From assembly GCF_025165795.1 (NCBI RefSeq), contig NZ_JAJAGO010000018.1, positions 1-64,000 on the forward strand: 64,000 nt of DNA, read 5' to 3'. The notes beneath the pieces were generated by a model. The model saw only the letters and a program-made list of their open reading frames with translations, was not told where the DNA came from and did not search any database. Positions 42,356 to 50,713 of this stretch are shown one piece after another. Source of the DNA: Streptomyces gossypii. GTDB taxonomy: Bacteria > Actinomycetota > Actinomycetes > Streptomycetales > Streptomycetaceae. Made by a program: the position numbers and the translations under genes. Position 1 is the stretch's first letter, and the number at the start of each line of letters is the position of its first letter.

Positions 42356-43776
42356 CCAGCTCGCCGGCGAACGGCGCTCCGGCGCATTCCTCCATACCGT
42401 ACGAAAGGCAGTCCGTGAACGACCTGTCCCCCTTCCCGCTGCCCGCCGACTTCCGCTGGGGCGTCGCCACCGCGGCCTACCAGATCGAGGGCGCCGCCGC
42501 CGAGGACGGCCGCTCTCCCTCGATCTGGGACACCTTCTCGCACACCCCCGGCGCGGTCGCGGGCGGCGACACCGGAGACGTGGCCTGCGACCACTACCAC
42601 CGCTGGCCGGAGGACCTCGCCCTGATGCGGCGGCTGGGCGTGGACTCCTACCGCTTCTCCCTCGCCTGGCCGCGCATCGTCCCCGGCGGCGACGGCGCGG
42701 TCAACGAGGCCGGGCTCGCCTTCTACGACCGGCTCACGGACGCCCTGCTGGAAGCCGGGATCACCCCCTTCCCCACCCTCTACCACTGGGATCTGCCGCA
42801 GGCCCTCCAGGACCGGGGCGGCTGGCCCGCGCGCGAAACCGCCGAGCACTTCGCCGCGTACGCGGCCGTCGTCGCCGAGCGGCTCGGTGACCGCATCACC
42901 CACTGGGCCACCCTCAACGAACCGCTCTGCTCCGCCTGGATCGGCCATCTGGAGGGCCGGATGGCGCCGGGGCTCACCGACATCGACGCGGCCGTACGGG
43001 CCTCCCACCACCTGCACCTGGGCCACGGGCTGGCCGTGCAGGCGCTGCGCGCCGCGGTGCCGGGGGCGCAGATCGGTGTCGTCAACAACCTCACCCGGTG
43101 CGAGCCCGCCACCGACAGCGAGGCCGACGTCGCCGCGGCCCGGCGTGCCGACGGCCACACCAACCGCTGGTGGATGGACCCGATCCACGGCCGCGGCTAC
43201 CCGGAGGACATGCTCGCGGTCTACGGCGTCGACGTGCCGGTCAAGCCGGGCGATCTGGAGACCATCGCCGCCCCGCTGGACTGGCTCGGCCTGAACTACT
43301 ACTTCCGGACCGTCGTCGCCGACGACCCCGACGGACCGCCGCCGCACGTCCGCCCGGTCGACACCCCGGGCGCCCCCCGTACCGGAATGGACTGGGAGAT
43401 CCACGCGGAGAGCCTGACCGCCACGCTCCGCCGGATGAGTGAGGACTACGGCGCCCAGCACCTGTACGTGACGGAGAACGGCTCGGCCTACCCCGACACG
43501 CTCGGGCCCGACGGGCAGGTGCACGACCCGGAGCGCACCGCCTATCTGGAGGAGCACCTGGCCGCCTGCGCGGAGGCCGTACGGCAGGGCGTGCCGCTGG
43601 AGGGCTACTTCGCCTGGTCGCTGCTCGACAACTTCGAATGGGCCTACGGCTACGAGAAGCGCTTCGGTCTCGTCCACGTCGACTACGCGACCCAGAAGCG
43701 GACGATCAAGGACAGCGGACACCGCTACGCCGACATCGTCGACTCCCACCGCCGCCACAGCCGCCGCGCGGCCTGA
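42352..43776 (+). CDS. GH1 beta-glucosidase
   Basis: A 474-residue intracellular glycoside hydrolase of family 1. The acid/base is E190 in THWATLNEP and the nucleophile is E375 in YVTENGSA; PADFRWGVATAAYQIEGA, TLYHWDLPQALQD and FAWSLLDNFEWAYGYEKRFG are family hallmarks. There is no signal peptide, so it cleaves imported disaccharide, such as a beta-glucoside. GTG 42352 overlaps the permease stop; GTG 42415, with AAAGG upstream and closer to the conserved domain, is a good alternative start. Confidence 0.94.
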   Translation: MTSSPANGAPAHSSIPYERQSVNDLSPFPLPADFRWGVATAAYQIEGAAAEDGRSPSIWDTFSHTPGAVAGGDTGDVACDHYHRWPEDLALMRRLGVDSYRFSLAWPRIVPGGDGAVNEAGLAFYDRLTDALLEAGITPFPTLYHWDLPQALQDRGGWPARETAEHFAAYAAVVAERLGDRITHWATLNEPLCSAWIGHLEGRMAPGLTDIDAAVRASHHLHLGHGLAVQALRAAVPGAQIGVVNNLTRCEPATDSEADVAAARRADGHTNRWWMDPIHGRGYPEDMLAVYGVDVPVKPGDLETIAAPLDWLGLNYYFRTVVADDPDGPPPHVRPVDTPGAPRTGMDWEIHAESLTATLRRMSEDYGAQHLYVTENGSAYPDTLGPDGQVHDPERTAYLEEHLAACAEAVRQGVPLEGYFAWSLLDNFEWAYGYEKRFGLVHVDYATQKRTIKDSGHRYADIVDSHRRHSRRAA

Positions 43777-43809
43777 CCCGCCCCCTGACCCCCGCCTCCA
43801 CCCCACACC

Positions 43810-43843
43810 CTGAGCCGGGCCCGCCATGGCGGGCCCGGCTCAG
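43810..43843. terminator. bidirectional terminator, 34-bp perfect palindrome
   Basis: Positions 43810-43826 and 43827-43843 are perfect reverse complements (core GGGCCCGCC). A 15-bp stem with a CATG loop can form on either strand. It lies between the convergent GH1 and allantoicase genes, 34 bp past one stop and 25 bp before the other. Confidence 0.8.
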
Positions 43844-43868
43844 CCGCGTGTGCTCGGCGGGTGCGGGA

Positions 43869-44996
43869 TCAGCCGCCCAACTCCCGGTGGCGAGCCGCCA
43901 GCTGCTCGGCACCGTCGGCGGTGAGCGAGCCGTACACCCGCAGCCGGGCGATGCCACCGTCCGGGAAGATGTCGATCCGCACATGCGTCACCGCAGGCGC
44001 CTCCTCCAGCGGGAAGCGGTGCACCGTGTCCGGCTGGAGCCTGGTGCGCGGCAGCAGTTCGCGCCACTCGCCGTCCTCGCCGTCCTTGCCCAGCAGCGTG
44101 GCCCAGCCCGCCGCGTTGCCCTTGAGATACCCGGTGTCGATCTCGACGGCCCGGGGCACGGACCGGCCGGTGAGCGCGTAGCGGATCCAGTCGTTGCCCT
44201 TGTCACGCCGCCGCCGCGTCTCCCAGCCGTCGTCCATCTTGCGCGAACGGCCGGGCTGGACGGTGTTCGTGGGCGGCGAGTAGAAGCGGTCGGAGGCGTC
44301 CTGGACGGCACCGCCGTTCTCCAGCGCGACCAGGTCGAAGGTGCCCAGCGTGGCCAGCCAGCCGGGATCAGGCGCCACCTCGCCGTAGACCCGCAGCCGG
44401 GCGATGCCGCCGTCCGGATGCTGCCGCAGCCGCAGGTGGGTGAAGCGGGCTTCGGCGGTGACCGTGAACCCGTTGGCGGCGTGGCCGCCGATCGCCGTAC
44501 GCGGCAGGATCTCGGTCCACTTGACGTCCTCGCCGAGCAGCGCCTCCGGGGAGGGTGCACCCGGTACGGAGGCGGCCTGTACCGACACCTCGTGCGGGTA
44601 GTTGCCGCGGAAGTGCGCGGTGTCCACGACCAGTCCGCGGATCACACCGGGTGCGCCGAGCCGGATCAGCGCCCAGTCGTGGTCCTCCTCGTGCGGGTGC
44701 GGCACCTCGGCCGAGACGCCGCGCCGCCGCCGGGTCTCCCAGCCGTCCATGATCTTGCCCTTGTGGCCGAAGCGCTCCGGGTCGAACTCGGCCGGGCCGG
44801 GCCTGAGCAGGTTCTCGCGCTCGGCGAAGAACTCGTCGTTCGCCGCGATGACGCCCGCACCCAGCTCCCGCCCGGCCAGGTCGGTGAGCGCCGCGAAGGG
44901 GAAGTCGGCGGTGCGGTAGTCGGCGTACGGGTCGCCGCCCGGGTAGGGGCTCGCGTCACCGGTGAAGTGGGGGGTCACGGGGGCATCTGCGGTCAT
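43869..44996 (-). CDS. alc: allantoicase
   Basis: A 375-residue enzyme that hydrolyses allantoate to ureidoglycolate and urea. It has two internally similar allantoicase domains. GKIMDGWETRRRR with DHDWALIRLG (about 80-115) and RKMDDGWETRRRR with NDWIRYALTG (about 245-270) are the repeated cores, each followed by a THLR-LR-HPDGGIARLRVYG-like segment. The ATG at 44996 overlaps the allantoinase stop (ATGA). It probably yields ureidoglycolate that becomes glyoxylate for malate synthase. Confidence 0.95.
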   Translation of the reverse strand: MTADAPVTPHFTGDASPYPGGDPYADYRTADFPFAALTDLAGRELGAGVIAANDEFFAERENLLRPGPAEFDPERFGHKGKIMDGWETRRRRGVSAEVPHPHEEDHDWALIRLGAPGVIRGLVVDTAHFRGNYPHEVSVQAASVPGAPSPEALLGEDVKWTEILPRTAIGGHAANGFTVTAEARFTHLRLRQHPDGGIARLRVYGEVAPDPGWLATLGTFDLVALENGGAVQDASDRFYSPPTNTVQPGRSRKMDDGWETRRRRDKGNDWIRYALTGRSVPRAVEIDTGYLKGNAAGWATLLGKDGEDGEWRELLPRTRLQPDTVHRFPLEEAPAVTHVRIDIFPDGGIARLRVYGSLTADGAEQLAARHRELGG

Positions 44997-46345
44997 ACGG
45001 CGTTCCTCTCGATGAGTCGTCCGGTCCTGTGGTCGGTGGTGCGCCCGTCGTCGGTGGTGCACCCGTCGTCGGTGATCTGCCGCCCGCGCTGCCAACTGGA
45101 GCGGACCACGCCGTGCAGCGTCCGCCCCGCGTAGGCGGTCACCCGGTTGCGGTGGTGCAGCGCCGCCGGGTCCACCGTGAAGGTCTCCTCCGGTGCCAGG
45201 ACGGCGAAGTCGGCGTCGCGGCCCGCCTCGATGGCACCCTTGCCCGTCAGTCCGGCCAGCCGGGCGGGGCCCGTCGACATCCAGCGGGCGACGTCCGCCA
45301 GGGAGTGGCCGCGCGCCCTGGCCGCCGTCCACACGGCGGGCAGCCCGAGCTGGAGCGAGGAGATGCCGCCCCAGGCGTCCAGGAAGTCGGGGGTCTTGAG
45401 GTCGGTCGTGCAGGGCGAGTGGTCGGAGACCACGCTCTCGATGACGCCGTCGGCCAGGGCCTGCCACAGGGCATCCTGGTTCGCCTGTTCCCGGATCGGC
45501 GGGCAGCACTTGAACTCGGTGGCGCCGTCGGGGACTTCCTCGGCGGTGAGGGTGAGGAAGTGCGGGCAGGTCTCGACGCTCAGCCGTACGCCCTCCCGCT
45601 GGGCGGCGGCGATCATCGGCAGCGCGTCGCCGGAGGAGAGATGCAGGACGTGCACCCGCGCGCGGAGCCTGCGGGCGAGCGCGATCAGCAGGGCGATCGC
45701 CTCGTTCTCGGCGGCGCGCGGACGGGAGGCGAGGAAGTCGGCGTAGCGGGGGCCGTGCTGCTGCGGGGCGGCGGCCAGATGGCCGGGATCCTCCGCGTGC
45801 ACGATCAGCAGTCCGTCGAAGGAGGCGATCTCGGTGAGCGCGGTTTCCAGCGCCGCCGGGTCCAGCTCCGGGAACTCCTCGACGCCGGAGGGGGAGAGAA
45901 AGCACTTGAAGCCGAACACCCCCGCCTCGTGCAGCGGGCGCAGCTCCCGCGCGTTGCCCGGCACGGCGCCGCCCCAGAAGCCGGTGTCGATGTACGCCTG
46001 CTCCCGTGCCACCTCCTGTTTGACGCGCAGACTGCCGACGGTCGTGGTCGGCGGAAGGGAGTTGAGCGGCATGTCCACAAGGGTGGTGATGCCACCGGCG
46101 GCGGCGGCCCGGGTGGCGCTGGCGAAGCCTTCCCACTCGGTGCGTCCGGGGTCGTTCACATGGACATGCGTGTCGACGAGCCCGGGGAGGAGTGCGTCGT
46201 CCCCCACGTCGACCAGCCGGGCGGCGGCGGGCACCCCGGCGCCGTACGGAAGCACCGCCGCGATGCGGCCGTCCGCGACGGCCACGGAGGCGGCCCGGAC
46301 TCCCTCGGGGGTGATGACGCGCGTCGAGCGCAGTACGAGTGACAC
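44993..46345 (-). CDS. allB: allantoinase
   Basis: A 450-residue metal-dependent amidohydrolase that opens allantoin to allantoate. Ligands are H60/H62 in VDTHVHVNDPG, the carboxylated lysine K147 in GVFGFKCFLSPSG, H183 in IVHAEDP, a later VHVLHLSSGDA histidine and D in VVSDHSPC. The start chosen is GTG 46345 (MSLVLRSTRVITPEG), which matches where the conserved domain begins. GTG 46414 is the longest frame, but it lies two bases from an operator box and would leave no leader. It is controlled by the boxes at 46417-46535. Confidence 0.93.
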   Translation of the reverse strand: MSLVLRSTRVITPEGVRAASVAVADGRIAAVLPYGAGVPAAARLVDVGDDALLPGLVDTHVHVNDPGRTEWEGFASATRAAAAGGITTLVDMPLNSLPPTTTVGSLRVKQEVAREQAYIDTGFWGGAVPGNARELRPLHEAGVFGFKCFLSPSGVEEFPELDPAALETALTEIASFDGLLIVHAEDPGHLAAAPQQHGPRYADFLASRPRAAENEAIALLIALARRLRARVHVLHLSSGDALPMIAAAQREGVRLSVETCPHFLTLTAEEVPDGATEFKCCPPIREQANQDALWQALADGVIESVVSDHSPCTTDLKTPDFLDAWGGISSLQLGLPAVWTAARARGHSLADVARWMSTGPARLAGLTGKGAIEAGRDADFAVLAPEETFTVDPAALHHRNRVTAYAGRTLHGVVRSSWQRGRQITDDGCTTDDGRTTDHRTGRLIERNAV

Positions 46346-46416
46346 CTCGGGTCCGTCCGGCGCTTCCGGCAACGCGGTTCTCCTTCTGCTCTCGTACGGC
46401 TTTTGCTCTGACACAC

Positions 46417-46431
46417 TTCCGCATAGTGGAA
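46417..46431. promoter_or_regulatory. AllR-like operator box 1 (allB side)
   Basis: TTCCGCATAGTGGAA fits the 15-bp pattern TTCC-N7-GGAA. Its reverse complement differs at one position from the box in the aceB promoter (53335). It lies close upstream of allB and could block its promoter. The IclR-type gene next door is the likely binder. Confidence 0.65.
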
Positions 46432-46499
46432 ATTAAACGTTCTGTTGAGAATTCTTCATCCTGGAGCCCTCCTGCGTCAAGGGTGTCCAGGGCTGTGAA

Positions 46500-46514
46500 T
46501 TCCACCTAATGGAA
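46500..46514. promoter_or_regulatory. AllR-like operator box 2
   Basis: TTCCACCTAATGGAA, same 15-bp TTCC-N7-GGAA pattern as box 1. It starts 21 bp before box 3, about two helical turns, so two repressor dimers could bind on the same face. Confidence 0.6.
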
Positions 46515-46517
46515 GTA

Positions 46518-46538
46518 CACTTCCGATGAGTAGAAGTG
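46518..46538. promoter_or_regulatory. AllR-like operator box 3
   Basis: CACTTC and GAAGTG arms (46518-46523, 46533-46538) pair perfectly around 9 bp; the 15-bp core is TTCCGATGAGTAGAA (46521-46535), with one base off the TTCC-N7-GGAA pattern. Position suits autoregulation of the IclR-type gene at 46694. Confidence 0.5.
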
Positions 46539-46693
46539 CACACCCAAGGCACCGCACGGCTGCCGGACCTCGCGCAGACTCCGCAGTGCCCGTGCGGACC
46601 AGCCGTGACCGGCGACAACGTCGGGCGGGCGGCCGGGTCGCCGGAGCATCAGAGCGGTAACATGCGCCACGACCGCCAGGAAAGGAACGCGAA

Positions 46694-47488
46694 GTGCCGC
46701 CGTCCGCCGAGCACAAGCCCACCTCCGCCCCCGCCCCCTCGGGCGGCGTCCAGTCCCTGGAGCGCGCCTTCGACCTGCTGGAGCGGATGGCCGACTCCGG
46801 AGGCGAGGTCGGGCTCAGCGAGCTGGCAGGCAGCAGCGGCCTCCCGCTGCCCACCATCCACCGGCTGATGCGCACCCTCGTGGCCTGCGGCTATGTACGC
46901 CAGCAGCCCAACCGGCGCTACGCCCTGGGCCCCCGGCTGATCCGGCTGGGCGAGAGCGCCTCCCGGCTGCTCGGCACCTGGGCCCGCCCGCATCTGGCCC
47001 GGCTGGTCGAGGAGACCGGCGAGACGGCGAACATGGCGCTGCTCGACGGCGACGAGGTCGTCTACGTCGCACAGGTGCCCTCACGGCACTCGATGCGGAT
47101 GTTCACCGAGGTGGGCCGCCGGGTGCTGCCGCACTCGACCGGGGTCGGCAAGGCGCTGCTCGCGCACACCCCGCCCGCGGAGGTGCGGGCGCTGCTGGCG
47201 CGTACCGGGATGCCCGCGGCCACCGAGAAGACGCTGACCACGCCGGACGCGTTCCTCGAGGCCCTCGCGCACGTACGGGAGACCGGTTACGCGATGGACG
47301 ACAACGAGCAGGAGATCGGCGTGCGCTGCATCGCCGTGTCCGTGCCGGACTCGCCCACGGCCGCGGCGATCTCCATCTCCGGCCCGGCGGGTCGGGTCAC
47401 GGAGGCGGCGACCGACAAGTTCGTCCCGCTGCTGCACGAAGTCGCCGGGGAGCTGTCCACCGCCCTGGCCGGGGCGAACTCGGCCTGA
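46694..47488 (+). CDS. allR: IclR-family repressor of allantoin genes
   Basis: A 264-residue IclR regulator. A winged HTH (about residues 18-82, SLERAFDLLERMADSGGEVG, then GLPLPTIHRLMRTLVACGYV) is followed by the effector domain (GETANMALLDGDEVVYVAQV, RVLPHSTGVGKALLAH, YAMDDNEQEIGVRCIAVSV). The GTG at 46694 has GAAAGGAAC nearby. It is divergent from allB-alc with three TTCC-N7-GGAA boxes between. Streptomyces AllR, a relative in the same gene context, represses allantoin and malate synthase genes. The effector is presumably allantoin-derived (family knowledge). Confidence 0.9.
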   Translation: MPPSAEHKPTSAPAPSGGVQSLERAFDLLERMADSGGEVGLSELAGSSGLPLPTIHRLMRTLVACGYVRQQPNRRYALGPRLIRLGESASRLLGTWARPHLARLVEETGETANMALLDGDEVVYVAQVPSRHSMRMFTEVGRRVLPHSTGVGKALLAHTPPAEVRALLARTGMPAATEKTLTTPDAFLEALAHVRETGYAMDDNEQEIGVRCIAVSVPDSPTAAAISISGPAGRVTEAATDKFVPLLHEVAGELSTALAGANSA

Positions 47489-47513
47489 TCCAACCGGCCC
47501 GGCCCGACAGGCC

Positions 47514-47831
47514 CTAGCGCCGCGTCCGGCAGGGCTCGCCGAAGAGCTCTATCGCCTGGCGCAACTCCGCCAGTGAGGCACCGAGCGCGCTCACCGAACC
47601 GAGCGCCGAGGCGAGCACCAGCAGGGACCGCCGCAGCCTGGGCACCTCGGGTATGCCCCCGCAGGTTATGGCGTCGAGAGCGGTGAGTTCCTCCTCCGCG
47701 GCCTGCCGGTCCGACAGGTCCGCGGGATGCGCGGCGAGTTCACGCCGCACCCGGTCAACTGCCCTGCGCAGGCCGGTGACGCGCGGATCCTCTCCGCCCT
47801 CCGCCACGGCCCGCCGGCCCGCAGTCTCCAT
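47514..47831 (-). CDS. DUF5955-like protein
   Basis: A 105-residue alpha-helical cytosolic protein beginning METAGRRAVAEGGEDPRVTG. It has GLRRAVDRVRRELAAHPADL and IPEVPRLRRSLLVLASALGS, followed by ASLAELRQAIELFGEP. I associate this pattern with DUF5955, a conserved Streptomyces family without known function. Here it is convergent with the IclR gene, 25 bp apart, and the ATG at 47831 is chosen over longer low-quality frames. Confidence 0.7.
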   Translation of the reverse strand: METAGRRAVAEGGEDPRVTGLRRAVDRVRRELAAHPADLSDRQAAEEELTALDAITCGGIPEVPRLRRSLLVLASALGSVSALGASLAELRQAIELFGEPCRTRR

Positions 47832-47988
47832 GCGCAATGCTGGTCTCTCCCCCCACGGGTGTTCGCGGCCTCCCCGTGCTGCCCTCACGCGAGAGGTTCG
47901 CACAGTAAACGCCACTCTCCGCGCATCCCGCCACACGGAGGGCGAAATTCAGGCCGCTATTGTTATCACTCCGTGCCCCGGAGCAGCC

Positions 47989-49980
47989 TCACTCGTAGAG
48001 ACCGGAATCCGAATCCTCCACCGCGAGCGCGTTGCGCCACACGGTGAGGTCGAGTTTCACGAAGTCGCTGGGGTCGGACTCCGGTGCCATGCCCTTGAAG
48101 GTGATCAGCCCGAGGTGGCCGGAGGAGGTACGGACACAGACCTGCGACCCCTTGGTCAACTGGCTGAAGCTGACCTTCTCCGCGTACCGGGTCTCGTTGC
48201 GGCAGGTCTCCAGGGTGCCCTTCTGCGCGTTGTTCAGCAGGATGAGGTTGTTGCCCTGCTGCGTGTTCAGCTCCTTGTCCCCGAAGCTGTTGTCGTAGGC
48301 GATGTCCTGCTCCGTCTCGCCGTCGTCGGGCTTCACCGGGTCGCTGGCGAAGTAGAGGTGGTATCCCTCGGGCAGGTTGATGCCGTTGTACTCGACCGGT
48401 TCCGGATCCGGCAGCGGTTCCGTGCCGCTCCCGTCCTGACCGGCCGAGGCGCCGTCGCTCGGCTCGCCCGTCGCGTCCGGCTCGGGTGCCTCCGTGGGAT
48501 CCGCTCCTTTGTCCTCCGCCTTCGCGTCGGAGTCCCCCGAGTCCCCGGAGTCGCCGGCCGCCGCGTTGTCCCCGGAACCGCCCTTGTCGTCGTCCTGACT
48601 CAGCACCACGGCGGTCGCGCCGCCCCCCGCGAACACGAGCACGGCCGCCAGCACGAGGAGGATCGCCTTGCTCCTGCCGTTCTTCTTCACCGGCTCCGGG
48701 GTGGCGGCACCCGGCTGGCCGGGCTGGGTCCGTACCAGCGGTGTGGTCCCGGTGCCCGGCGTGCCATGGCCCGGCATGCCGTGCTGGGCTCCGGAGTCGA
48801 GCATCGTGGCGGCGGGCCCGAAGCCGGGAGGCGGGGTCTGCGCGCCGGGAGGCGGGGTGGCAGCGGGCTCCGCGGAGGTGGCGGCAGGCGCGGCAGGCGC
48901 GGCAGGCGCGGCAGGCGCGGGCTGCGCCGGAGCAGCCGGGTGCGGCTCAGCCGTGGGCACGGGGGGCGCCGCGGGGGCCGCCGGTGCCGGCCCTGCGGAG
49001 GGCATCGGGGGCTGTGCGGGCGGCGCGCCCGCGGGCGGGGCCATCGGCGGCGGCGGTGTCATCGGCGGCGCCGGAGCGGCGGCCCGTCCGGTGATGTCCG
49101 CGGCGACCGCGACGGGCAACCAGTCCTCGGGGCGCCGCAGTTGGGTCTCCGCCGACGCCGTCCGGCACAGGCCGATGACCTCCTCGACCGAGGGCCGCTC
49201 CGCCGGGTCCTTCCGCAGGCAGCGGGACACCAACTCCCGCAGCTCCTCCGGAAGTGCGCTCAGCCGGGGCTCCTCGTGCACGATGCGGTACAGCACCGCG
49301 TGTCCCGTGCCCTCGCCGAACGCGGGGATTCCCATCGCGGCGAACGAGGCGACCTGGCCCAGCGCGAAGATGTCCGTCGCCTCGGTGACGCTCTCACCGG
49401 ACGCCTGTTCGGGGGCCATGAACGACGGTGTGCCCACGGTGACACCACTGCCGGTGAGCGACGTCGCGTCGGCCGCCCGTGCGATGCCGAAGTCGATGAC
49501 ACGCGGACCGTCGGAGGCCAGCAGTACGTTGGACGGCTTGAGGTCCCGGTGCACGATGCCCGCGCCGTGGATCACCTGGAGCGCCTCCGCGATGCCCGCG
49601 ACCAGCAGCAGTACGGTCGGCGCCGGCAGCTTGCCGTGCTCGCCGATCGCGTCCGTCAGCGAGGGTCCGGGCACGTAAGCGGTGGCAAGCCAGGGGTTCT
49701 TGCTCTCGGTGTCGCAGTCGATGACCGGCGCCGTGTAGAGGCCCTGCACCCGCTGGGCGGCCCGTACCTCCTGCTGGAAGCGGCGCCGGAACTCCGCGTC
49801 CTCACTGAACTCGGGCCGGATCACCTTGATCGCCACGGGGCGGCCGCCCGGCGTGTACGAGAGGTAGACCTTCCCCATGCCGCCCGCGCCGAGCTTCGCC
49901 GTCAGGCGGTAGCCCGCCAGCGTCCGCGGGTCGTCCCCGTCCAGTGGCTGGAACACTCCGGCACTCGCATCGCTGCCCAT
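47989..49980 (-). CDS. Ser/Thr protein kinase with membrane helix and extracellular domain
   Basis: A 663-residue receptor kinase of the PknB-like type. The kinase domain (about 20-280) has GAGGMGKVYLSY, K52 in VAIKVIRP, HRDLKPSN, VIDFGIARA and GTPSFMAPEQ. A proline/alanine-rich linker (about 310-440) includes four 9-bp tandem repeats encoding PAA units. One membrane helix (about 450-472, AILLVLAAVLVFAGGGATAVV) leads to an acidic stalk and an external domain of about 140 residues (INLPEGYHLYFASDPV). No PASTA repeats are seen. The ATG at 49980 is used. Confidence 0.92.
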   Translation of the reverse strand: MGSDASAGVFQPLDGDDPRTLAGYRLTAKLGAGGMGKVYLSYTPGGRPVAIKVIRPEFSEDAEFRRRFQQEVRAAQRVQGLYTAPVIDCDTESKNPWLATAYVPGPSLTDAIGEHGKLPAPTVLLLVAGIAEALQVIHGAGIVHRDLKPSNVLLASDGPRVIDFGIARAADATSLTGSGVTVGTPSFMAPEQASGESVTEATDIFALGQVASFAAMGIPAFGEGTGHAVLYRIVHEEPRLSALPEELRELVSRCLRKDPAERPSVEEVIGLCRTASAETQLRRPEDWLPVAVAADITGRAAAPAPPMTPPPPMAPPAGAPPAQPPMPSAGPAPAAPAAPPVPTAEPHPAAPAQPAPAAPAAPAAPAATSAEPAATPPPGAQTPPPGFGPAATMLDSGAQHGMPGHGTPGTGTTPLVRTQPGQPGAATPEPVKKNGRSKAILLVLAAVLVFAGGGATAVVLSQDDDKGGSGDNAAAGDSGDSGDSDAKAEDKGADPTEAPEPDATGEPSDGASAGQDGSGTEPLPDPEPVEYNGINLPEGYHLYFASDPVKPDDGETEQDIAYDNSFGDKELNTQQGNNLILLNNAQKGTLETCRNETRYAEKVSFSQLTKGSQVCVRTSSGHLGLITFKGMAPESDPSDFVKLDLTVWRNALAVEDSDSGLYE
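48883..48918. repeat. four 9-bp tandem repeats in kinase linker
   Basis: GGCAGGCGC occurs four times head to tail inside the Ser/Thr kinase gene. Nine is a multiple of three, so copy-number changes only alter linker length (Pro-Ala-Ala units). Confidence 0.7.
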
Positions 49981-50074
49981 CAACTGCTGAACCCCGCCCC
50001 TGTGATTGGTCGAATAGCCGGGGCCGACCTTATCGGGGGATACGGGGTACTGCCTCGTATGCTGAGCAGCAGTT

Positions 50075-50689
50075 ATGAAACAGAACCCTCACACGGTGCC
50101 GCACGTCACCGCGGTGCTGCTCGCGGCGGGCGGCGGACGGCGTCTCGGCGGGCGCCCCAAGGCGCTGCTCAGCCAGCACGGCAGGCCCCTCGTGGAGCAC
50201 GCCGTGCGGGCCCTGCGGGAGGGCGGCTGCGATCCGGCGGTCCGCGTCGTGCTCGGTGCCGCCGCCTCCGAAGTCCGCGACCGCGCCGACCTCTCCGGGT
50301 GCCTCCTGCTGGAGAATGCGGACTGGGAGCAGGGCATGGGCTCCTCGCTGCGGACGGCACTCGGCGCGCTCGACGGCACGAAGACCGACGCCGCGCTCGT
50401 ACTGCTCGTCGACCAGCCGGGCATCGGGGCTGCGGCCGTGTCCCGGGTGCGCCGGGCCTGCCACTCCCCCGCCTCGCTGGCCGCCGCCTCGTACGGGGGA
50501 CGGCGCGGCCATCCGGTACTGCTCGGCGCGGGACACTGGCCGGGCATCCTGCGCGACGCGGCGGGCGACAAGGGGGCGCGGGCGTACCTGGAAGCGCACG
50601 CCGCGCTGCTGACCCTGGTGGAGTGCGGCGATGTCGCCGACCCCGGCGACATCGACACCCCGGCCGACCTCGGCCGCCTCACCCCGTAG
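50075..50689 (+). CDS. MobA-like nucleotidyltransferase
   Basis: A 204-residue NTP-transferase-fold protein with the N-terminal motif VLLAAGGGRRLGGRPKALL (about 14-32), EQGMGSSLRTAL (about 85-96) and LLVDQPGI (about 109-116). It resembles MobA/MocA enzymes that attach CTP or GTP to molybdopterin. MocA-type enzymes mature xanthine dehydrogenase, and this gene lies near the allantoin cluster, so service to purine oxidation is plausible (inference). The ATG at 50075 is used. It is divergent from the kinase gene and convergent with the DedA gene. Confidence 0.82.
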   Translation: MKQNPHTVPHVTAVLLAAGGGRRLGGRPKALLSQHGRPLVEHAVRALREGGCDPAVRVVLGAAASEVRDRADLSGCLLLENADWEQGMGSSLRTALGALDGTKTDAALVLLVDQPGIGAAAVSRVRRACHSPASLAAASYGGRRGHPVLLGAGHWPGILRDAAGDKGARAYLEAHAALLTLVECGDVADPGDIDTPADLGRLTP

Positions 50690-50713
50690 GGGCTGTCCGC
50701 TCTGGGGTCCGCC

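Noticed and set aside
46346..46414. Longer N-terminus of allantoinase from GTG 46414
   Set aside because: The extra 23 residues are not family-like, and the start would be two bases from an operator box; kept as an alternative only.
48883..48918. Tandem 9-bp units as a CRISPR-like or regulatory repeat
   Set aside because: They lie in frame in the kinase linker, have no spacers and encode Pro-Ala-Ala units.
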